Source: Nitrospirota bacterium (GTDB taxonomy: Bacteria > Nitrospirota > Nitrospiria > Nitrospirales > Nitrospiraceae). Taken from it: a stretch of DNA of 64,000 nt. Below are positions 47,844-56,955 of the stretch, in pieces (positions within the stretch are counted from its first letter, which is position 1; each line of letters starts with the position of its first letter). The stretch lies in NCBI GenBank assembly GCA_030645475.1, contig JAUSMA010000060.1, forward strand, positions 248,001 to 312,000, given 5' to 3'. The notes under the pieces are model-generated. The model was not told where the DNA came from. It saw only the letters and a program-made list of their open reading frames with translations, and did not search any database. Position numbers and translations under genes: made by a program.

Positions 47844-48974
47844 ATGATGATGAAACGCAACATCCATTGGCGAAGCTGGTCTGCTCATACAGCACATTGC
47901 GTTGCCCTTGTGCTTGCCCTCACGTTTTGGTTCCTGGGATACGAGATGGCTGCAGCAGAACAGGTCAACGCCCTGGTCCAATCCGGAAGTGACCCGATCA
48001 CGGAACAGTACCAGCCGGCGCAAGGAATCAGCGGTCGAGTCACCATTGTCGGGTCTGATACGATGCAGCCTCTCATGGCGAAGCTCGCCGCCGCGTTCAG
48101 AGCATTTCAACCCAACACGAAGTTCGGTGTCGAAGGGCAGGGATCCAGCGAGGCCATACGCGAATTCATGCTCGGTCTTTCCCTCCAATTCCGTGGGGAC
48201 AAGTCAGGGGGCAAAGGTACGCAAGGTGCCAGCAGTTCGGATCTATTGGCTTCGTCACGTCCACTCACAGACCAGGAGCGAAAGGGGTTTGTCAGCCACC
48301 ATGGGTACGAACCCATCGGCATTCCCATCGCGATGGATGCCGTTGCCATCTATGTACACAACGAGAATCCAATTGAAAGCCTGACGCTCGAACAAATCGA
48401 CGGCATATTCAGCTCGACATTGAAGCGAAGCAAGGGAGCACGCCTCACAACCTGGGGCCAGGTGGGGCTCAAGGATCGATGGAACCAGCAGCCGATTCAT
48501 CTGTACGGACGAAACAAGAAGTCCGGGACCCGCGAATTCTTTAAGCACGTGGCATTGATAGACGGAGAACTCCATGACGACGTGCAGGAACAGCCTGGTT
48601 CGGCATCGGAGATCCTGGCCATCGCTCAAGACCCTCTCGCAGTCGGCTATGCCGGCGTGGGATTCCATAGCTCCATGGTCCGAATTGTCCCGCTCGCACA
48701 AGAGGCAGAGGGGGCGGCGATCCTGCCCAGCGCTGAGAGCGTGTCCAATGAGCAGTACCCGCTGGCGAGACCTCTCTATCTGTACGTGAATAAAAACCAG
48801 AAAGAAAAACTCGATTCCGTGGTGTGGGAGTTTTTGAAGTTTGTGAATAGCCGTCAAGGGCAGGAGACCGTGGCTCGAGCGAATTTTTACCCGTTGACCG
48901 CCGCACAGATTTCCAAGAACTTTGAACTCCTGGGGCAGAGTCTTGTGACGGCGCACAACGCCGCCGCGCGCTGA
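47844..48974 (+). CDS. PstS-type phosphate-binding protein (first copy)
   Basis: About 376 residues with a signal peptide (HCVALVLALTFWFLG) and a periplasmic-binding fold. Ligand-site segments are VTIVGSDTMQPLM, SSDLLASSRPLT and NKKSGTREFFKHVA, which correspond to the phosphate-contact loops of PstS. Three ATGs in a row (47844, 47847, 47850) follow AGAGAGGA. It differs clearly from the second PstS at 50209 and may act as a low-abundance or surface-associated phosphate binder. It lies downstream of the porin, probably in one transcript. Confidence 0.85.
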   Translation: MMMKRNIHWRSWSAHTAHCVALVLALTFWFLGYEMAAAEQVNALVQSGSDPITEQYQPAQGISGRVTIVGSDTMQPLMAKLAAAFRAFQPNTKFGVEGQGSSEAIREFMLGLSLQFRGDKSGGKGTQGASSSDLLASSRPLTDQERKGFVSHHGYEPIGIPIAMDAVAIYVHNENPIESLTLEQIDGIFSSTLKRSKGARLTTWGQVGLKDRWNQQPIHLYGRNKKSGTREFFKHVALIDGELHDDVQEQPGSASEILAIAQDPLAVGYAGVGFHSSMVRIVPLAQEAEGAAILPSAESVSNEQYPLARPLYLYVNKNQKEKLDSVVWEFLKFVNSRQGQETVARANFYPLTAAQISKNFELLGQSLVTAHNAAAR

Positions 48975-49055
48975 CAGCTTCTCTCCGTTCTGCTATCGTA
49001 TGAACGGAGAGGAGAGCACTGCGTGCAGTGACTCACCGCCATGGGAAGGAACAAC

Positions 49056-49736
49056 ATGCAGGCTTGGGTGGTTTCTATATTAGGCGTCCTTGTTTCGCTC
49101 TCGGTCGGGTGTGCAACTGCTCCGCCCCCACGCGCTGTCTATCAGGACAATGCGACGGCCATCAGGCTTCAGTTCGATAGCAAGGCAGGCACAGGCCACA
49201 GTCATCCGGCCAAGGTCAGCCCCGATGAGCTACGGCATATTCTGGCCGGGGTCAGAATACAGCCACGGAGTTCGTTCGCTCCCTCCTTTCTCACCGGAGA
49301 AGCGTCACTGGTCTCAGCCTTCTCCAAAGAGGAACAGACATTCCTCGCTCCCCATCTGAGTCGGGCCTTGGCGGAAGCGAAGCCCGAAGAACTGATCGCG
49401 TTTTATCGACGCGTCTCCACTTCAACCGTTGGGCTGGCCATCACGTCGGGCGGTCTCTTTGTCCACGGCAGGCACCTGTATGTGATTCTGGCAAATGATC
49501 GCACCTTACCATCTGAAGGCATGAGCCAGAGTATCGTGTCAGAGATCGATCCTGTCGAGAACCCGCTCCTCCCGATTAGCCGAACAAGTTTTCGCGCCAC
49601 GTTTGTCCCGGCGACTTCCATGGTGCCGGAAGATGAGCGGTGGCCTTGGCCTTACATCGATCCGGGCCGTTTGGTGGTCATAGATCTTGTTCAAATGGCA
49701 CGGGAAATGAAACTAAAGCCTCCGATTTCACGATAG
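49056..49736 (+). CDS. predicted lipoprotein
   Basis: 226 residues. The signal peptide WVVSILGVLVSLSVGC ends in a lipobox-like SVGC. GGAAGGA lies six bases upstream of the ATG at 49056. The mature part has no named domain; it contains LSRALAEAKPEELIAFYRRV and a beta-rich C-terminal half. It follows the PstS-type gene by 81 bases on the same strand, so it is probably part of the phosphate-controlled transcript from 46.2 kb. Function unknown. Confidence 0.7.
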   Translation: MQAWVVSILGVLVSLSVGCATAPPPRAVYQDNATAIRLQFDSKAGTGHSHPAKVSPDELRHILAGVRIQPRSSFAPSFLTGEASLVSAFSKEEQTFLAPHLSRALAEAKPEELIAFYRRVSTSTVGLAITSGGLFVHGRHLYVILANDRTLPSEGMSQSIVSEIDPVENPLLPISRTSFRATFVPATSMVPEDERWPWPYIDPGRLVVIDLVQMAREMKLKPPISR

Positions 49737-50208
49737 TGATTGCCATCAGCATGGCAGGTGCTTAACAGGATGGTGCCATAGGATCTGATCTGATTCGGGA
49801 GACAGTTCTATTCTTAGGGCCAATCCTCATAGTAGGCTCTTGGGAGAAGGAAGGAGTGACACTAGGTCGTGAGCGGAAAAGAGGGTGTACTCGCAGCGAT
49901 GCCGCCAGAGAACAATCTTGCCGCATAGGTCCAGGCTCTCGACCTGGAAACGACTCTGGCTCACCTGTGCCATAACCCCAGTCAACCTTCTTCTTTCCGC
50001 CCGCTATTGCGATACCGTAACGCCCTCCCATGAGGCAGCCATTCTCCTTCTGAGTTAACACAAAATTTACAAATCTGTGACGGTGCATGAATGGACGCGG
50101 TATAGGCTCACCAGCGATAAAAGACACAGCTTACAATAGTCTTGCGTCATGATGGTGTGCACAGGGCATGAGATGGAAATAGGTTCATTGAGGATGAGAG
50201 GAGCGCGC
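49737..50208. other. gene-free region upstream of pstS
   Basis: A 472-bp gap. It contains the PHO box at 50054-50082 and otherwise small imperfect hairpins only, for example TGCCAT and its complement near 49742 and a CCAGG stem near 49929. I compared it by eye with common riboswitch signatures and saw no match. An opposite-strand frame here (49762-50127) looks spurious. Confidence 0.5.
50054..50082 (+). promoter_or_regulatory. PHO box upstream of pstS
   Basis: Half-sites GTTAACA (50054-50060), ATTTACA (50065-50071) and TGTGACG (50076-50082) with 4-bp spacers, in the same orientation as the gene. It is 126 bases from the chosen pstS start. Confidence 0.75.
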
Positions 50209-51219
50209 ATGCTAGTTGTCCGGTTGGTATCCTGTATGGCGATGGCCGGGTTTCTCGGCGTCTTCGGCTCAGGGACTCATCTGGCACAGGGCGCCCCAAC
50301 GGCTCTCATCAAAGTCGACGGATCGAGCACGGTCTATCCCCTCACGGAGGCGGTAGCGGAAGAATTTCAGAAGGCGAACCGGGGCCGCATACGAGTGACG
50401 GTGGGCATCGCCGGCACAGGCGGTGGATTCAAGAAGTTCTGCCGGGGTGAGACGGATATCGCAGATGCCTCTCGCCCGATCCTGAAGGAGGAAATGGAGC
50501 TTTGCCAGAAGAATGGGATTGGTTATTATGAGCTGCCCATTGCCTTCGATGCCTTGACGGTGGCAGTGAGCCCGAAGAACACCTGGATTACCGCTATGAC
50601 AGTCGAAGAGCTGAAGAAAATCTGGGAGCCGGCGGCCCAGAGCAAAATTACCAAATGGAACCAGATCCATTCCGACTGGCCCGATGCCCCGATTGTGCTC
50701 TTTGGCGCCGGCTCCGATTCTGGCACCTTCGATTACTTTACCGATGCCATCGTCGGAAAGGCTAAAGCCAGCCGTGGCGACTACACCGCCAGTGAAGACG
50801 ATAACGTGCTCGTGCAGGGAATTGAGAATAACAAGAATGCGCTGGGATATATCCCCTTTGCCTATTACGCCGCTCAGATGAAGAAGCTCAAAGCGGTGGC
50901 CATTGTCGGAAAGAGCGGACCGGTGCTGCCCAGTGCAGAGAATGTCATCAAGGGCAGTTATCAGCCCCTGTCGCGCCCTCTCTTCATTTATGTCAGTGAC
51001 GCAGCGGCGAAACGCCAAGAGGTGAAAGACTTCGTCGACTATTACCTGACGGAAGGGCCGAAACTGATCGCAGAAGTCCGCTATATCCCTTTGCCGGAAC
51101 CAGCCTATGGCATGGCCCGTGAGCGCTTCAAAAAAGGCGTGCTGGGTACCGGTTTCGGCGGTGTGCCTGAAGTGGGACTGGCGGTTGAAGAAATCATGAG
51201 CCGTCCTCCGAAACGGTAG
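50209..51219 (+). CDS. pstS: phosphate ABC transporter substrate-binding protein PstS
   Basis: 336 residues from the ATG at 50209, which has GAGGAG six bases upstream. A signal peptide ([17 protein letters not shown]) leads to a PstS fold with ligand loops [35 protein letters not shown] and [16 protein letters not shown]. All the phosphate-contact Ser/Thr/Asp positions appear to be kept. It is the canonical partner of pstCAB downstream, but is separated from pstC by a 208-bp palindromic repeat. Confidence 0.93.
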   Translation: MLVVRLVSCMAMAGFLGVFGSGTHLAQGAPTALIKVDGSSTVYPLTEAVAEEFQKANRGRIRVTVGIAGTGGGFKKFCRGETDIADASRPILKEEMELCQKNGIGYYELPIAFDALTVAVSPKNTWITAMTVEELKKIWEPAAQSKITKWNQIHSDWPDAPIVLFGAGSDSGTFDYFTDAIVGKAKASRGDYTASEDDNVLVQGIENNKNALGYIPFAYYAAQMKKLKAVAIVGKSGPVLPSAENVIKGSYQPLSRPLFIYVSDAAAKRQEVKDFVDYYLTEGPKLIAEVRYIPLPEPAYGMARERFKKGVLGTGFGGVPEVGLAVEEIMSRPPKR

Positions 51220-51260
51220 TATTCATGAGGTGTTCGTTCAGGCTCTGGCTCGAAGTTCTG

Positions 51261-51468
51261 TCTAGCAGGCTGCGGAAAAACTCGGCGTATGCGAAAAAAC
51301 GGCCAAAATACTTGGAGTGGCACCGCGGCCAGAACAACCACAGGATGCTCAAAAAGGCCGTCCAGCAAGGCCGCAGCGAGCGAAGAGGCGAGTCATACCC
51401 TAGTGGTACGTTGAGCCTCTTCGTGAAGCGAGAACGCCGCTGGCGGATTTTTTCAGCATCCTGCCAGA
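51261..51468. repeat. palindromic MITE-like element between pstS and pstC
   Basis: The ends are inverted copies: the 20 bases at 51261-51280 and at 51449-51468 match at 17 of 20 positions. A second nested repeat starts at 51341 (CAGGATGCTCAAAAA) and pairs with the same right end. Inside, GAAGAGGC (51382-51389) pairs with 51415-51422. No reading frame of note. The architecture is that of a non-autonomous palindromic repeat, and as RNA it would fold into a long branched hairpin. Confidence 0.75.
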
Positions 51469-51487
51469 GGAAAGGCTTGGTCGGTCG

Positions 51488-52447
51488 ATGAACACATCCA
51501 GCATGGCAGAGCAGGAGGCGATGCATATCAGTAAGCCAAATGCCATTGAAGAGGCGGCTGCCCGTCGCCGTACACGCCAACAACGCGAACGGGTGATCGA
51601 GAGCGGGCTCTTTCTTGCCGCCCTGACATCCGTTGCGACGACGGTGACGATTATCGCTGTGCTGCTGTCTGAATCGATCGGGTTTTTCAAAACGGTCCCG
51701 CTCACGGACTTTTTTACCGATACACTCTGGACCCCCCTCTTTGCCAATCCTCACTATGGGATCTTGCCGCTGCTTGCCGGCACCCTCGTCACCAGTGCGG
51801 TTGGGTTACTCGTGGCGATTCCCCTTGGGACGGTGGCGGCCATCTATCTTTCCGAGTTTTCCTCGTCTCGTTTACGGGAAATCATGAAGCCTGCCCTAGA
51901 GCTGCTGGGCGCAGTTCCGACCGTCGTGTATGGGTATTTTGCGTTGCTCGTCGTGACCCCGGCACTTCAACGACTCTGGCCCGATCTCCCGGGATTCAAC
52001 ATGCTCGGCCCCGGTATCGTCATCGGGATTATGATTATGCCCTTTGTGATCTCGCTCAGCGAGGATGCGATGCGCGCCGTACCGATGGTGCTGCGGGAAG
52101 GCTCCTACGCGATGGGCGCGACTCGACTCCAGACTGCCTGGCGTGTGGTCGTGCCGGCGGCAACCTCCGGCCTCGTGGCCGCCTATGTCCTCGGAATTTC
52201 GCGAGCGGTCGGCGAAACCATGGTGGTGGCGATCGCGGCGGGGCAGAATCCGAATTTGACATGGAACCCCCTGGAGCCGGCGGCCACGATCACCGCCTAC
52301 ATCGTTCAAGTGGCGCTCGGTGATCTGCCCCATGGCAGCATTGGCTACCAAAGCATCTTTGCCGCCGGGCTCGTGCTGGCCGTGATGACGTTTGCCTTCA
52401 ACATTCTCGGACATGTTCTGCGGAAGCGATTTCGGGAGGTCTACTGA
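51488..52447 (+). CDS. pstC: phosphate ABC transporter permease PstC
   Basis: 319 residues. A charged N-terminal tail of about 35 residues is followed by six predicted membrane helices and the permease EAA-type loop (LREGSYAMGATRLQTAWRVV). The segment GISRAVGETMVVAIAAGQNP is typical of PstC. The overlap with pstA (TGATG) shows translational coupling. Confidence 0.94.
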   Translation: MNTSSMAEQEAMHISKPNAIEEAAARRRTRQQRERVIESGLFLAALTSVATTVTIIAVLLSESIGFFKTVPLTDFFTDTLWTPLFANPHYGILPLLAGTLVTSAVGLLVAIPLGTVAAIYLSEFSSSRLREIMKPALELLGAVPTVVYGYFALLVVTPALQRLWPDLPGFNMLGPGIVIGIMIMPFVISLSEDAMRAVPMVLREGSYAMGATRLQTAWRVVVPAATSGLVAAYVLGISRAVGETMVVAIAAGQNPNLTWNPLEPAATITAYIVQVALGDLPHGSIGYQSIFAAGLVLAVMTFAFNILGHVLRKRFREVY

Positions 52448-53370
52448 TGTCCACACCATCACTTCCCCATTCCTGTCCTTCCATCGCTCGGCGCAAGTTC
52501 GCCGAGGCCCTGTTCAAAATCGTGGGGCTCGGCTCATTGACCATCGCAGTCGGAACCCTCGCCCTCTTATTCGGGGCGCTGCTGTACCAAGGTGCCAGTC
52601 AAATCGACTGGCAGTTCCTCATGTCATTTCCTTCTCGACACGCCGCGCAAGCCGGCATTCTACCGGCCTGGGTCGGCTCGACCTTGATCATGCTGGTCAC
52701 GGCAGTCGTGGGCATCCCGCTGGGCGTGGCAGCGGCTATCTACTTGGAAGAGTATGCGCGAAAAACATGGATGACCGAATTGATCGAGGTCACGGTCACG
52801 AACCTGGCCGGCGTGCCCTCGATCATTTATGGCTTGCTGGCGCTGGGTTTGTTCGTCTATATCCTTGGCCTGGGAGAAAGCATTCTGGTGGCCGGCCTCA
52901 CCTTGGCACTCTTGATTCTGCCGGTCGTCATCGTCACCACGCGTGAAGCGATTCGTGCGATTCCGGTCGAGATCCGGGAGGCAGCCTATGGATTGGGCGC
53001 CACCAAATGGCAGACGGTCTCGCATCACGTCCTCCCCTATTCGGCGGCCGGCATCCTGACGGGCATTATCCTGGCTTTGAGCCGGGCTATCGGGGAGACT
53101 GCCCCCATCGTCACCATCGGTGCTCTGACGTTTATTGCCTTTCTGCCTCCGGCTCCGTTCACGACGCAACCGCCATATATCTCCTTTGACTGGCTCCTCT
53201 CTCCCTTTACGATCATGCCGATTCAAATGTTCGGGTGGGTGTCGAGACCGGGCGAGGACTTCGCCGGCAACGCCGCGGCGGCCGGGGTGCTGTTGGTCGG
53301 GATGACTCTGACAATGAACGGGCTGGCGATCTACTTGCGATACCGTATGCGAAAGCAGGTGAGCTGGTAA
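52447..53370 (+). CDS. pstA: phosphate ABC transporter permease PstA
   Basis: 307 residues, six predicted membrane helices. The EAA loop reads [20 protein letters not shown] and is followed by [20 protein letters not shown], the PstA signature region. It starts on the last base of the pstC stop and ends one base before pstB. Confidence 0.94.
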   Translation: MSTPSLPHSCPSIARRKFAEALFKIVGLGSLTIAVGTLALLFGALLYQGASQIDWQFLMSFPSRHAAQAGILPAWVGSTLIMLVTAVVGIPLGVAAAIYLEEYARKTWMTELIEVTVTNLAGVPSIIYGLLALGLFVYILGLGESILVAGLTLALLILPVVIVTTREAIRAIPVEIREAAYGLGATKWQTVSHHVLPYSAAGILTGIILALSRAIGETAPIVTIGALTFIAFLPPAPFTTQPPYISFDWLLSPFTIMPIQMFGWVSRPGEDFAGNAAAAGVLLVGMTLTMNGLAIYLRYRMRKQVSW

Positions 53371-53371
53371 C

Positions 53372-54172
53372 ATGGATGTCGCCGACTCGACATACCCTCA
53401 GGAATGGCCCAAGCCGCTCAAGGCGGAGACCCGCGCCCTCAGTTTCTCCTATGGAAACCGCTTGGCGCTGAAGAACTTGTCGCTCCCCATCGCCGAATAT
53501 CAGATCACGGCCTTGATCGGGCCATCAGGCTGCGGAAAATCGACCTTTCTCCGCTGTTTTAATCGAATGCATGACCTCTATGCGGGAAACCGTTACGAGG
53601 GTGAAATTCTCCTATACCCGGATCAACGCAATATTCTCGCGCGTGAGGTCGATCCTATCGAAGTGCGGATGCGGATCGCCATGGTATTTCAAAAGCCAAA
53701 CCCCTTTCCCAAGTCCATTTATGACAATGTCGCCTACGGATTGAGGGTAAGAGGGACCACTGAACGCCAGCTCTTGGATGAAAAGGTCGAACAGGCCTTG
53801 CGAAGCGCCGCCTTGTGGGAAGAGGTCAAGGACCGGTTGACGGCTCGGGCGACCTCCCTCTCCGGCGGCCAGCAGCAACGGCTCTGTATCGCCAGGGCGT
53901 TGGCAACCGATCCCGAATTGTTGTTGTTGGATGAACCGACATCGGCGCTCGATCCGATTGCGACGGCCAGCATTGAAGAATTATTGCTCGACTTGAAAAG
54001 TCGTGTGACAATCCTCATCGTGACACACAATATGCAGCAGGCGGCGCGGGTGTCCGATTGGACGGCCTTCATGTACCTCGGTGAATTGGTGGAGTTTGGC
54101 CTCACCAAACAGCTCTTTACGACACCTTCCAAGAAACAGACCGAAGACTACATCACCGGACGATTTGGTTGA
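53372..54172 (+). CDS. pstB: phosphate ABC transporter ATPase PstB
   Basis: 266 residues. Walker A is [20 protein letters not shown], the [18 protein letters not shown] stretch is characteristic of PstB, the ABC signature is LSGGQQQRL, Walker B is [13 protein letters not shown] and the switch His lies in [13 protein letters not shown]. It energises PstCA. Confidence 0.97.
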   Translation: MDVADSTYPQEWPKPLKAETRALSFSYGNRLALKNLSLPIAEYQITALIGPSGCGKSTFLRCFNRMHDLYAGNRYEGEILLYPDQRNILAREVDPIEVRMRIAMVFQKPNPFPKSIYDNVAYGLRVRGTTERQLLDEKVEQALRSAALWEEVKDRLTARATSLSGGQQQRLCIARALATDPELLLLDEPTSALDPIATASIEELLLDLKSRVTILIVTHNMQQAARVSDWTAFMYLGELVEFGLTKQLFTTPSKKQTEDYITGRFG

Positions 54173-54177
54173 ACCCT

Positions 54178-54870
54178 ATGAGACAACGCCATTTTGATGA
54201 AGAACTCGTCGAGTTAAAAACCAAGCTCCTGCGCATGGCCGGTCTGGCCGAAGATCAAATCGATAAGGCGCTCACCGCATTGGTCAACCGCGATTCGGCC
54301 CTGGCCAGACAGGTGATCGAGCGGGATCACCAGGTCAACGCATTGGATGTGGAGATCGACGAAGACTGCATCCGCCTGCTCGCCCTCCATCAGCCTGCCG
54401 CGCGAGACTTGCGGCTGATCACAACCGCGATGAAAATCGCCACCGAACTCGAGCGCATCAGTGACCTGGCAGAAAATGTCTGTGAGCGGTCGATCGAACT
54501 GAACGAAGAGCCGCAGTTGAAGCCCTATATCGACATCCCACGGATGGGACGGTGGGCGCGGACGATGGTGAAAGAAAGCATCGATGCGTTCGTGAAGGAC
54601 GACGCCACCCTCGCGAGGAAAGTGCTGGCAGACGACGACTTCGTCGACGATCTCATGGAACAACTGTTCCGTGAGCTGCTCTCCTTCATGCTCGAAAGCC
54701 CGCAAACCATTACACGAGCCATTCGCTTAAGCTTCATCGCCAAATACCTCGAACGGATGGCCGACCATGCCACGAATATCGCCGAACTGGTGGTCTATCT
54801 CGTCGAGGGTAAGATCATCCGCCACACCACCCCGCCGGCATCTTCCATAAACGGCCTCTCACAGCAGTAA
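54178..54870 (+). CDS. phoU: phosphate signalling regulator PhoU
   Basis: 230 residues of two three-helix bundles. Both metal-binding motifs are present (ITTAMKIATELERISDLAEN and IAKYLERMADHATNIAELVV). It normally links PstSCAB to the sensor kinase and represses the Pho regulon when phosphate is plentiful. A TTG at 54169 overlaps the pstB stop, but the ATG at 54178 is the more usual choice. Confidence 0.95.
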   Translation: MRQRHFDEELVELKTKLLRMAGLAEDQIDKALTALVNRDSALARQVIERDHQVNALDVEIDEDCIRLLALHQPAARDLRLITTAMKIATELERISDLAENVCERSIELNEEPQLKPYIDIPRMGRWARTMVKESIDAFVKDDATLARKVLADDDFVDDLMEQLFRELLSFMLESPQTITRAIRLSFIAKYLERMADHATNIAELVVYLVEGKIIRHTTPPASSINGLSQQ

Positions 54871-55066
54871 AATATCTCACCTTTCTCTTACCGAGCCTAG
54901 TCCGAGTAATTGCTGACTTCCAGTACGTATGGGGACAACGCAAGAATGGTCCACACCCTTGCTTGGACTGTGGGGCGAGGCATGAGAAAAAGACGAGAGG
55001 GAGGTGCGTCTTGCGTGGTGATGTGAATGAGGCGTGCTGGCAGATATTCGTCCGTGAACAGCGTGG

Positions 55067-55333
55067 CTAGGCCACGAAATCTGTCGAGAAGAGCGTGTAG
55101 ACAAATCGGTGTCGACGCAGGACGACCCTGTTGCATCGGGCAAGTTGGTCGACGCGGTCGAAAATTTGATTCCAGGTGTATTGAGGCATGAGGCAGATGA
55201 GCGTGTCCAGACTGATCACGGTCTGCTCACTCAGATGGTCGAGAATGGTTGCCGTGAGCGCATCGGCATCGTGACGCTCTCCGCGCAACGGATGGATGTC
55301 AAAATCTGACTCAAGAAGAGAATTGATCGACAT
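55067..55333 (-). CDS. small protein of unknown function, last gene of PHO-box operon
   Basis: 88 residues from the ATG at 55333, which has a perfect AGGAGG five bases upstream. The sequence is helical with a possible winged-helix shape (TLICLMPQYTWNQIFDRVDQL, then basic VVLRRHRF). It may bind DNA, but this is only a visual impression. It lies nine bases after the PsiE gene, and the run of five genes is on the minus strand behind a PHO box. Confidence 0.6.
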   Translation of the reverse strand: MSINSLLESDFDIHPLRGERHDADALTATILDHLSEQTVISLDTLICLMPQYTWNQIFDRVDQLARCNRVVLRRHRFVYTLFSTDFVA

Positions 55334-55342
55334 AAGCACCTC

Positions 55343-55879
55343 CTAGTGAGATTGTGAAAGTGATGGCCCTGATTGACCGGCCTGCTGCGTACACCCCGTT
55401 GGCGACGGACTGTAACGGATAGCCACAATACGCATAAGCCCCAAGGTGATGACGATGCCGCCCAGTATCGCGAATTGATGCCACTCCCCGCCTGTAAACC
55501 ATCGCGAGATGATCTCCGTCAGCATGACGACGAGCACGGTATCCACGATAAAGGTGACGCGTACTCGTCCGTCGGAGCAATAGGTCAGCGTCGTTCTCAA
55601 GACCTCCACAACGGCGAGTAACGTGAGTGCATCGACAATAATATGTCGGAGCGCGACCTCAAGATCAGCGGACAGGAGAAGCCGCAAGTCGAGAAACGTT
55701 TTCACGACGCCGCCTGCGAGACCGAGAAGAATCGTCAGGGTGAGCAGGCTCAGGATGAATCGCGTGCCGGCTTCCCAGACTCGCGTCATGTCATAGGCCG
55801 TGAGCGTGGTGACGAAGCGTCGAGGCCAGCCGTTCGATAGAGTCTGTTCCATGGAGGTGTAGATCATCTTTCTATTCAT
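55343..55879 (-). CDS. psiE: phosphate-starvation-inducible PsiE family membrane protein
   Basis: 178 residues from the ATG at 55879. Four membrane helices are predicted (FILSLLTLTILLGLAGGVV, ALTLLAVVEVL, TFIVDTVLVVMLTEIIS, FAILGGIVITLGLMRIVAI). The VRVTFIVDTVLVVMLTEII segment fits the PsiE family, whose E. coli member is induced by phosphate starvation; the molecular function is unknown. The upstream PHO box agrees with that. Its start overlaps the preceding small gene by 8 bases. Confidence 0.8.
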   Translation of the reverse strand: MNRKMIYTSMEQTLSNGWPRRFVTTLTAYDMTRVWEAGTRFILSLLTLTILLGLAGGVVKTFLDLRLLLSADLEVALRHIIVDALTLLAVVEVLRTTLTYCSDGRVRVTFIVDTVLVVMLTEIISRWFTGGEWHQFAILGGIVITLGLMRIVAIRYSPSPTGCTQQAGQSGPSLSQSH

Positions 55880-55997
55880 GCCCCGAAAAAACGCTCCAGG
55901 CATCGCGACCGAGTGACACGATGAACAGCATCACGCCGAGTACTAATGCGAAGCGTATGCCCATTGTAAAGAGTGAGGTGAAGAGATCGAATGCCAT
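55872..55997 (-). CDS. 41-residue single-span membrane protein
   Basis: Start at 55997 with a purine-rich AGGGGA about ten bases upstream. One membrane helix (MGIRFALVLGVMLFIVSLG) is flanked by a short polar N-terminus and a C-terminus ending in SGHE. It overlaps the PsiE gene, so translation is coupled. It may be an accessory subunit of PsiE; inference only. Confidence 0.5.
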   Translation of the reverse strand: MAFDLFTSLFTMGIRFALVLGVMLFIVSLGRDAWSVFSGHE

Positions 55998-56049
55998 GTC
56001 TGCGAGTCCCCTATCGTGTGACAGCTTTTCTGGTATGAGCCATGAACGA

Positions 56050-56433
56050 TTAAAACTCATCGATTGAAACCGGATGTAAGAGATCACGGACGGATAAGAT
56101 CCCCACGATCGAGTCGTCCTTGAGTACGGCTAAATGGCGAGTGCCATGCTGCTCCATCAAATCGGCCGCGTCGGTCACAGACCGGCGGCCATCGATGCCG
56201 ATGACCGGGCTGCTCATGATCTCTTCCACGGGGATATAATAGGGCACCCGCTCCGCCCCGACGACTTTCCTGACAATATCCGGCTCGGTCACGATGCCGA
56301 CGATACGGCCTTGCTTTGTCACGAATAGACTTCCGATTTTGTGGGTGGTCATGAGTTTCGCCGCCTCAATGGCTGAGGTGCCGGCTTCGATGTTGACCAT
56401 TTTGCGGGTCATGAGCCGATCGACGGTGATCAT
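56050..56433 (-). CDS. CBS-domain pair protein
   Basis: 127 residues made almost entirely of two CBS domains (ITVDRLMTRKMVNIEAGTSA with IVGIVTEPDIV, and VEEIMSSPVIGIDGRRSVTD with IVGILSVRDLL). Such stand-alone pairs usually bind adenine nucleotides and sense energy state. Start at 56433 has AGGGAGG upstream and overlaps the previous stop in an ATGA. Within a phosphate-controlled operon it may connect nucleotide level to the membrane proteins beside it; inference. Confidence 0.85.
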   Translation of the reverse strand: MITVDRLMTRKMVNIEAGTSAIEAAKLMTTHKIGSLFVTKQGRIVGIVTEPDIVRKVVGAERVPYYIPVEEIMSSPVIGIDGRRSVTDAADLMEQHGTRHLAVLKDDSIVGILSVRDLLHPVSIDEF

Positions 56434-56738
56434 AGGGCCTCCCTTGGTTGTGTCCATGTGGTATGGCGCGAGTCGATGGGACGGTCAAATGACGATGCGC
56501 AGTGGGGGCAGACGACCACATCCATGCTTCTGACGGAGGTCATCAACGTGCTGAAGCTCTGCCCGGTCTGCATCCGAAGCACTGGGAAGATGACTCGTGC
56601 ATGCATGGCCAGTAATGTTTGAATGGCCCGAACGATCGGTACGGCTAACAAGAGAGAGATCGTCAGCACGAACAGATAGGCTTCGGTGTTTTTCATGACC
56701 TGCTCCATGGTGGTGTATGGGTCGCTCTGCATATTCAC
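56430..56738 (-). CDS. membrane-anchored protein with CPHC motif
   Basis: 102 residues (92 if the ATG at 56708 is used). One membrane helix (YLFVLTISLLLAVPIVRAI), then a soluble tail with VVVCPHCASSFDRP, a single CxxC that could bind metal or be redox active. First gene behind the reverse-oriented PHO box at 56773-56801. It overlaps the CBS gene by 4 bases. Not recognised as a known family. Confidence 0.6.
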   Translation of the reverse strand: MNMQSDPYTTMEQVMKNTEAYLFVLTISLLLAVPIVRAIQTLLAMHARVIFPVLRMQTGQSFSTLMTSVRSMDVVVCPHCASSFDRPIDSRHTTWTQPREAL

Positions 56739-56772
56739 GTGGCTCTACCTTACCCCTAGGACATTCCAGTCC

Positions 56773-56801
56773 TGTGAATTCCTCGTAACGTCTCTGTAAA
56801 C
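56773..56801 (-). promoter_or_regulatory. PHO box upstream of the CBS/PsiE operon
   Basis: Read on the minus strand: GTTTACA (56795-56801), CGTTACG (56784-56790) and ATTCACA (56773-56779), each separated by 4 bp. Only this orientation fits the xTxxACx pattern of the other boxes. It ends 35 bases before the first gene of the operon. Confidence 0.65.
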
Positions 56802-56848
56802 TGTGTCGTGAATGAAGCGAACGGGCTGTTCCGGAGGCCGCGGACCAT

Positions 56849-56884
56849 AGCCCGTCACCCCAGCTTACGCCGGAGTGACGGGCT
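56849..56884. repeat. hairpin repeat in the gap between two minus-strand genes
   Basis: AGCCCGTCAC (56849-56858) is inverted at 56875-56884 with a 16-base loop. The sequence resembles the scattered CCCGTCA-type palindromes found in many genomes. No T-run follows on either strand, so it is probably a repeat rather than a terminator. Confidence 0.45.
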
Positions 56885-56955
56885 GCAGATGATGCACAGG
56901 AATCTGAGTAGCAGATGCTCGACGAAGAGGAACTGGAAGCAGAGAAGAACGGCTT

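Noticed and set aside
49762-50127. Minus-strand frame of 121 codons upstream of pstS
   Set aside because: It runs across the PHO box, has a low-complexity composition and no ribosome-binding site.
54897-55136. Minus-strand frame of 79 codons after the last gene of the PsiE operon
   Set aside because: It overlaps the end of that gene in another frame and lacks a start signal. Parts look protein-like, so it could be a small unrecognised gene, but I could not support it.
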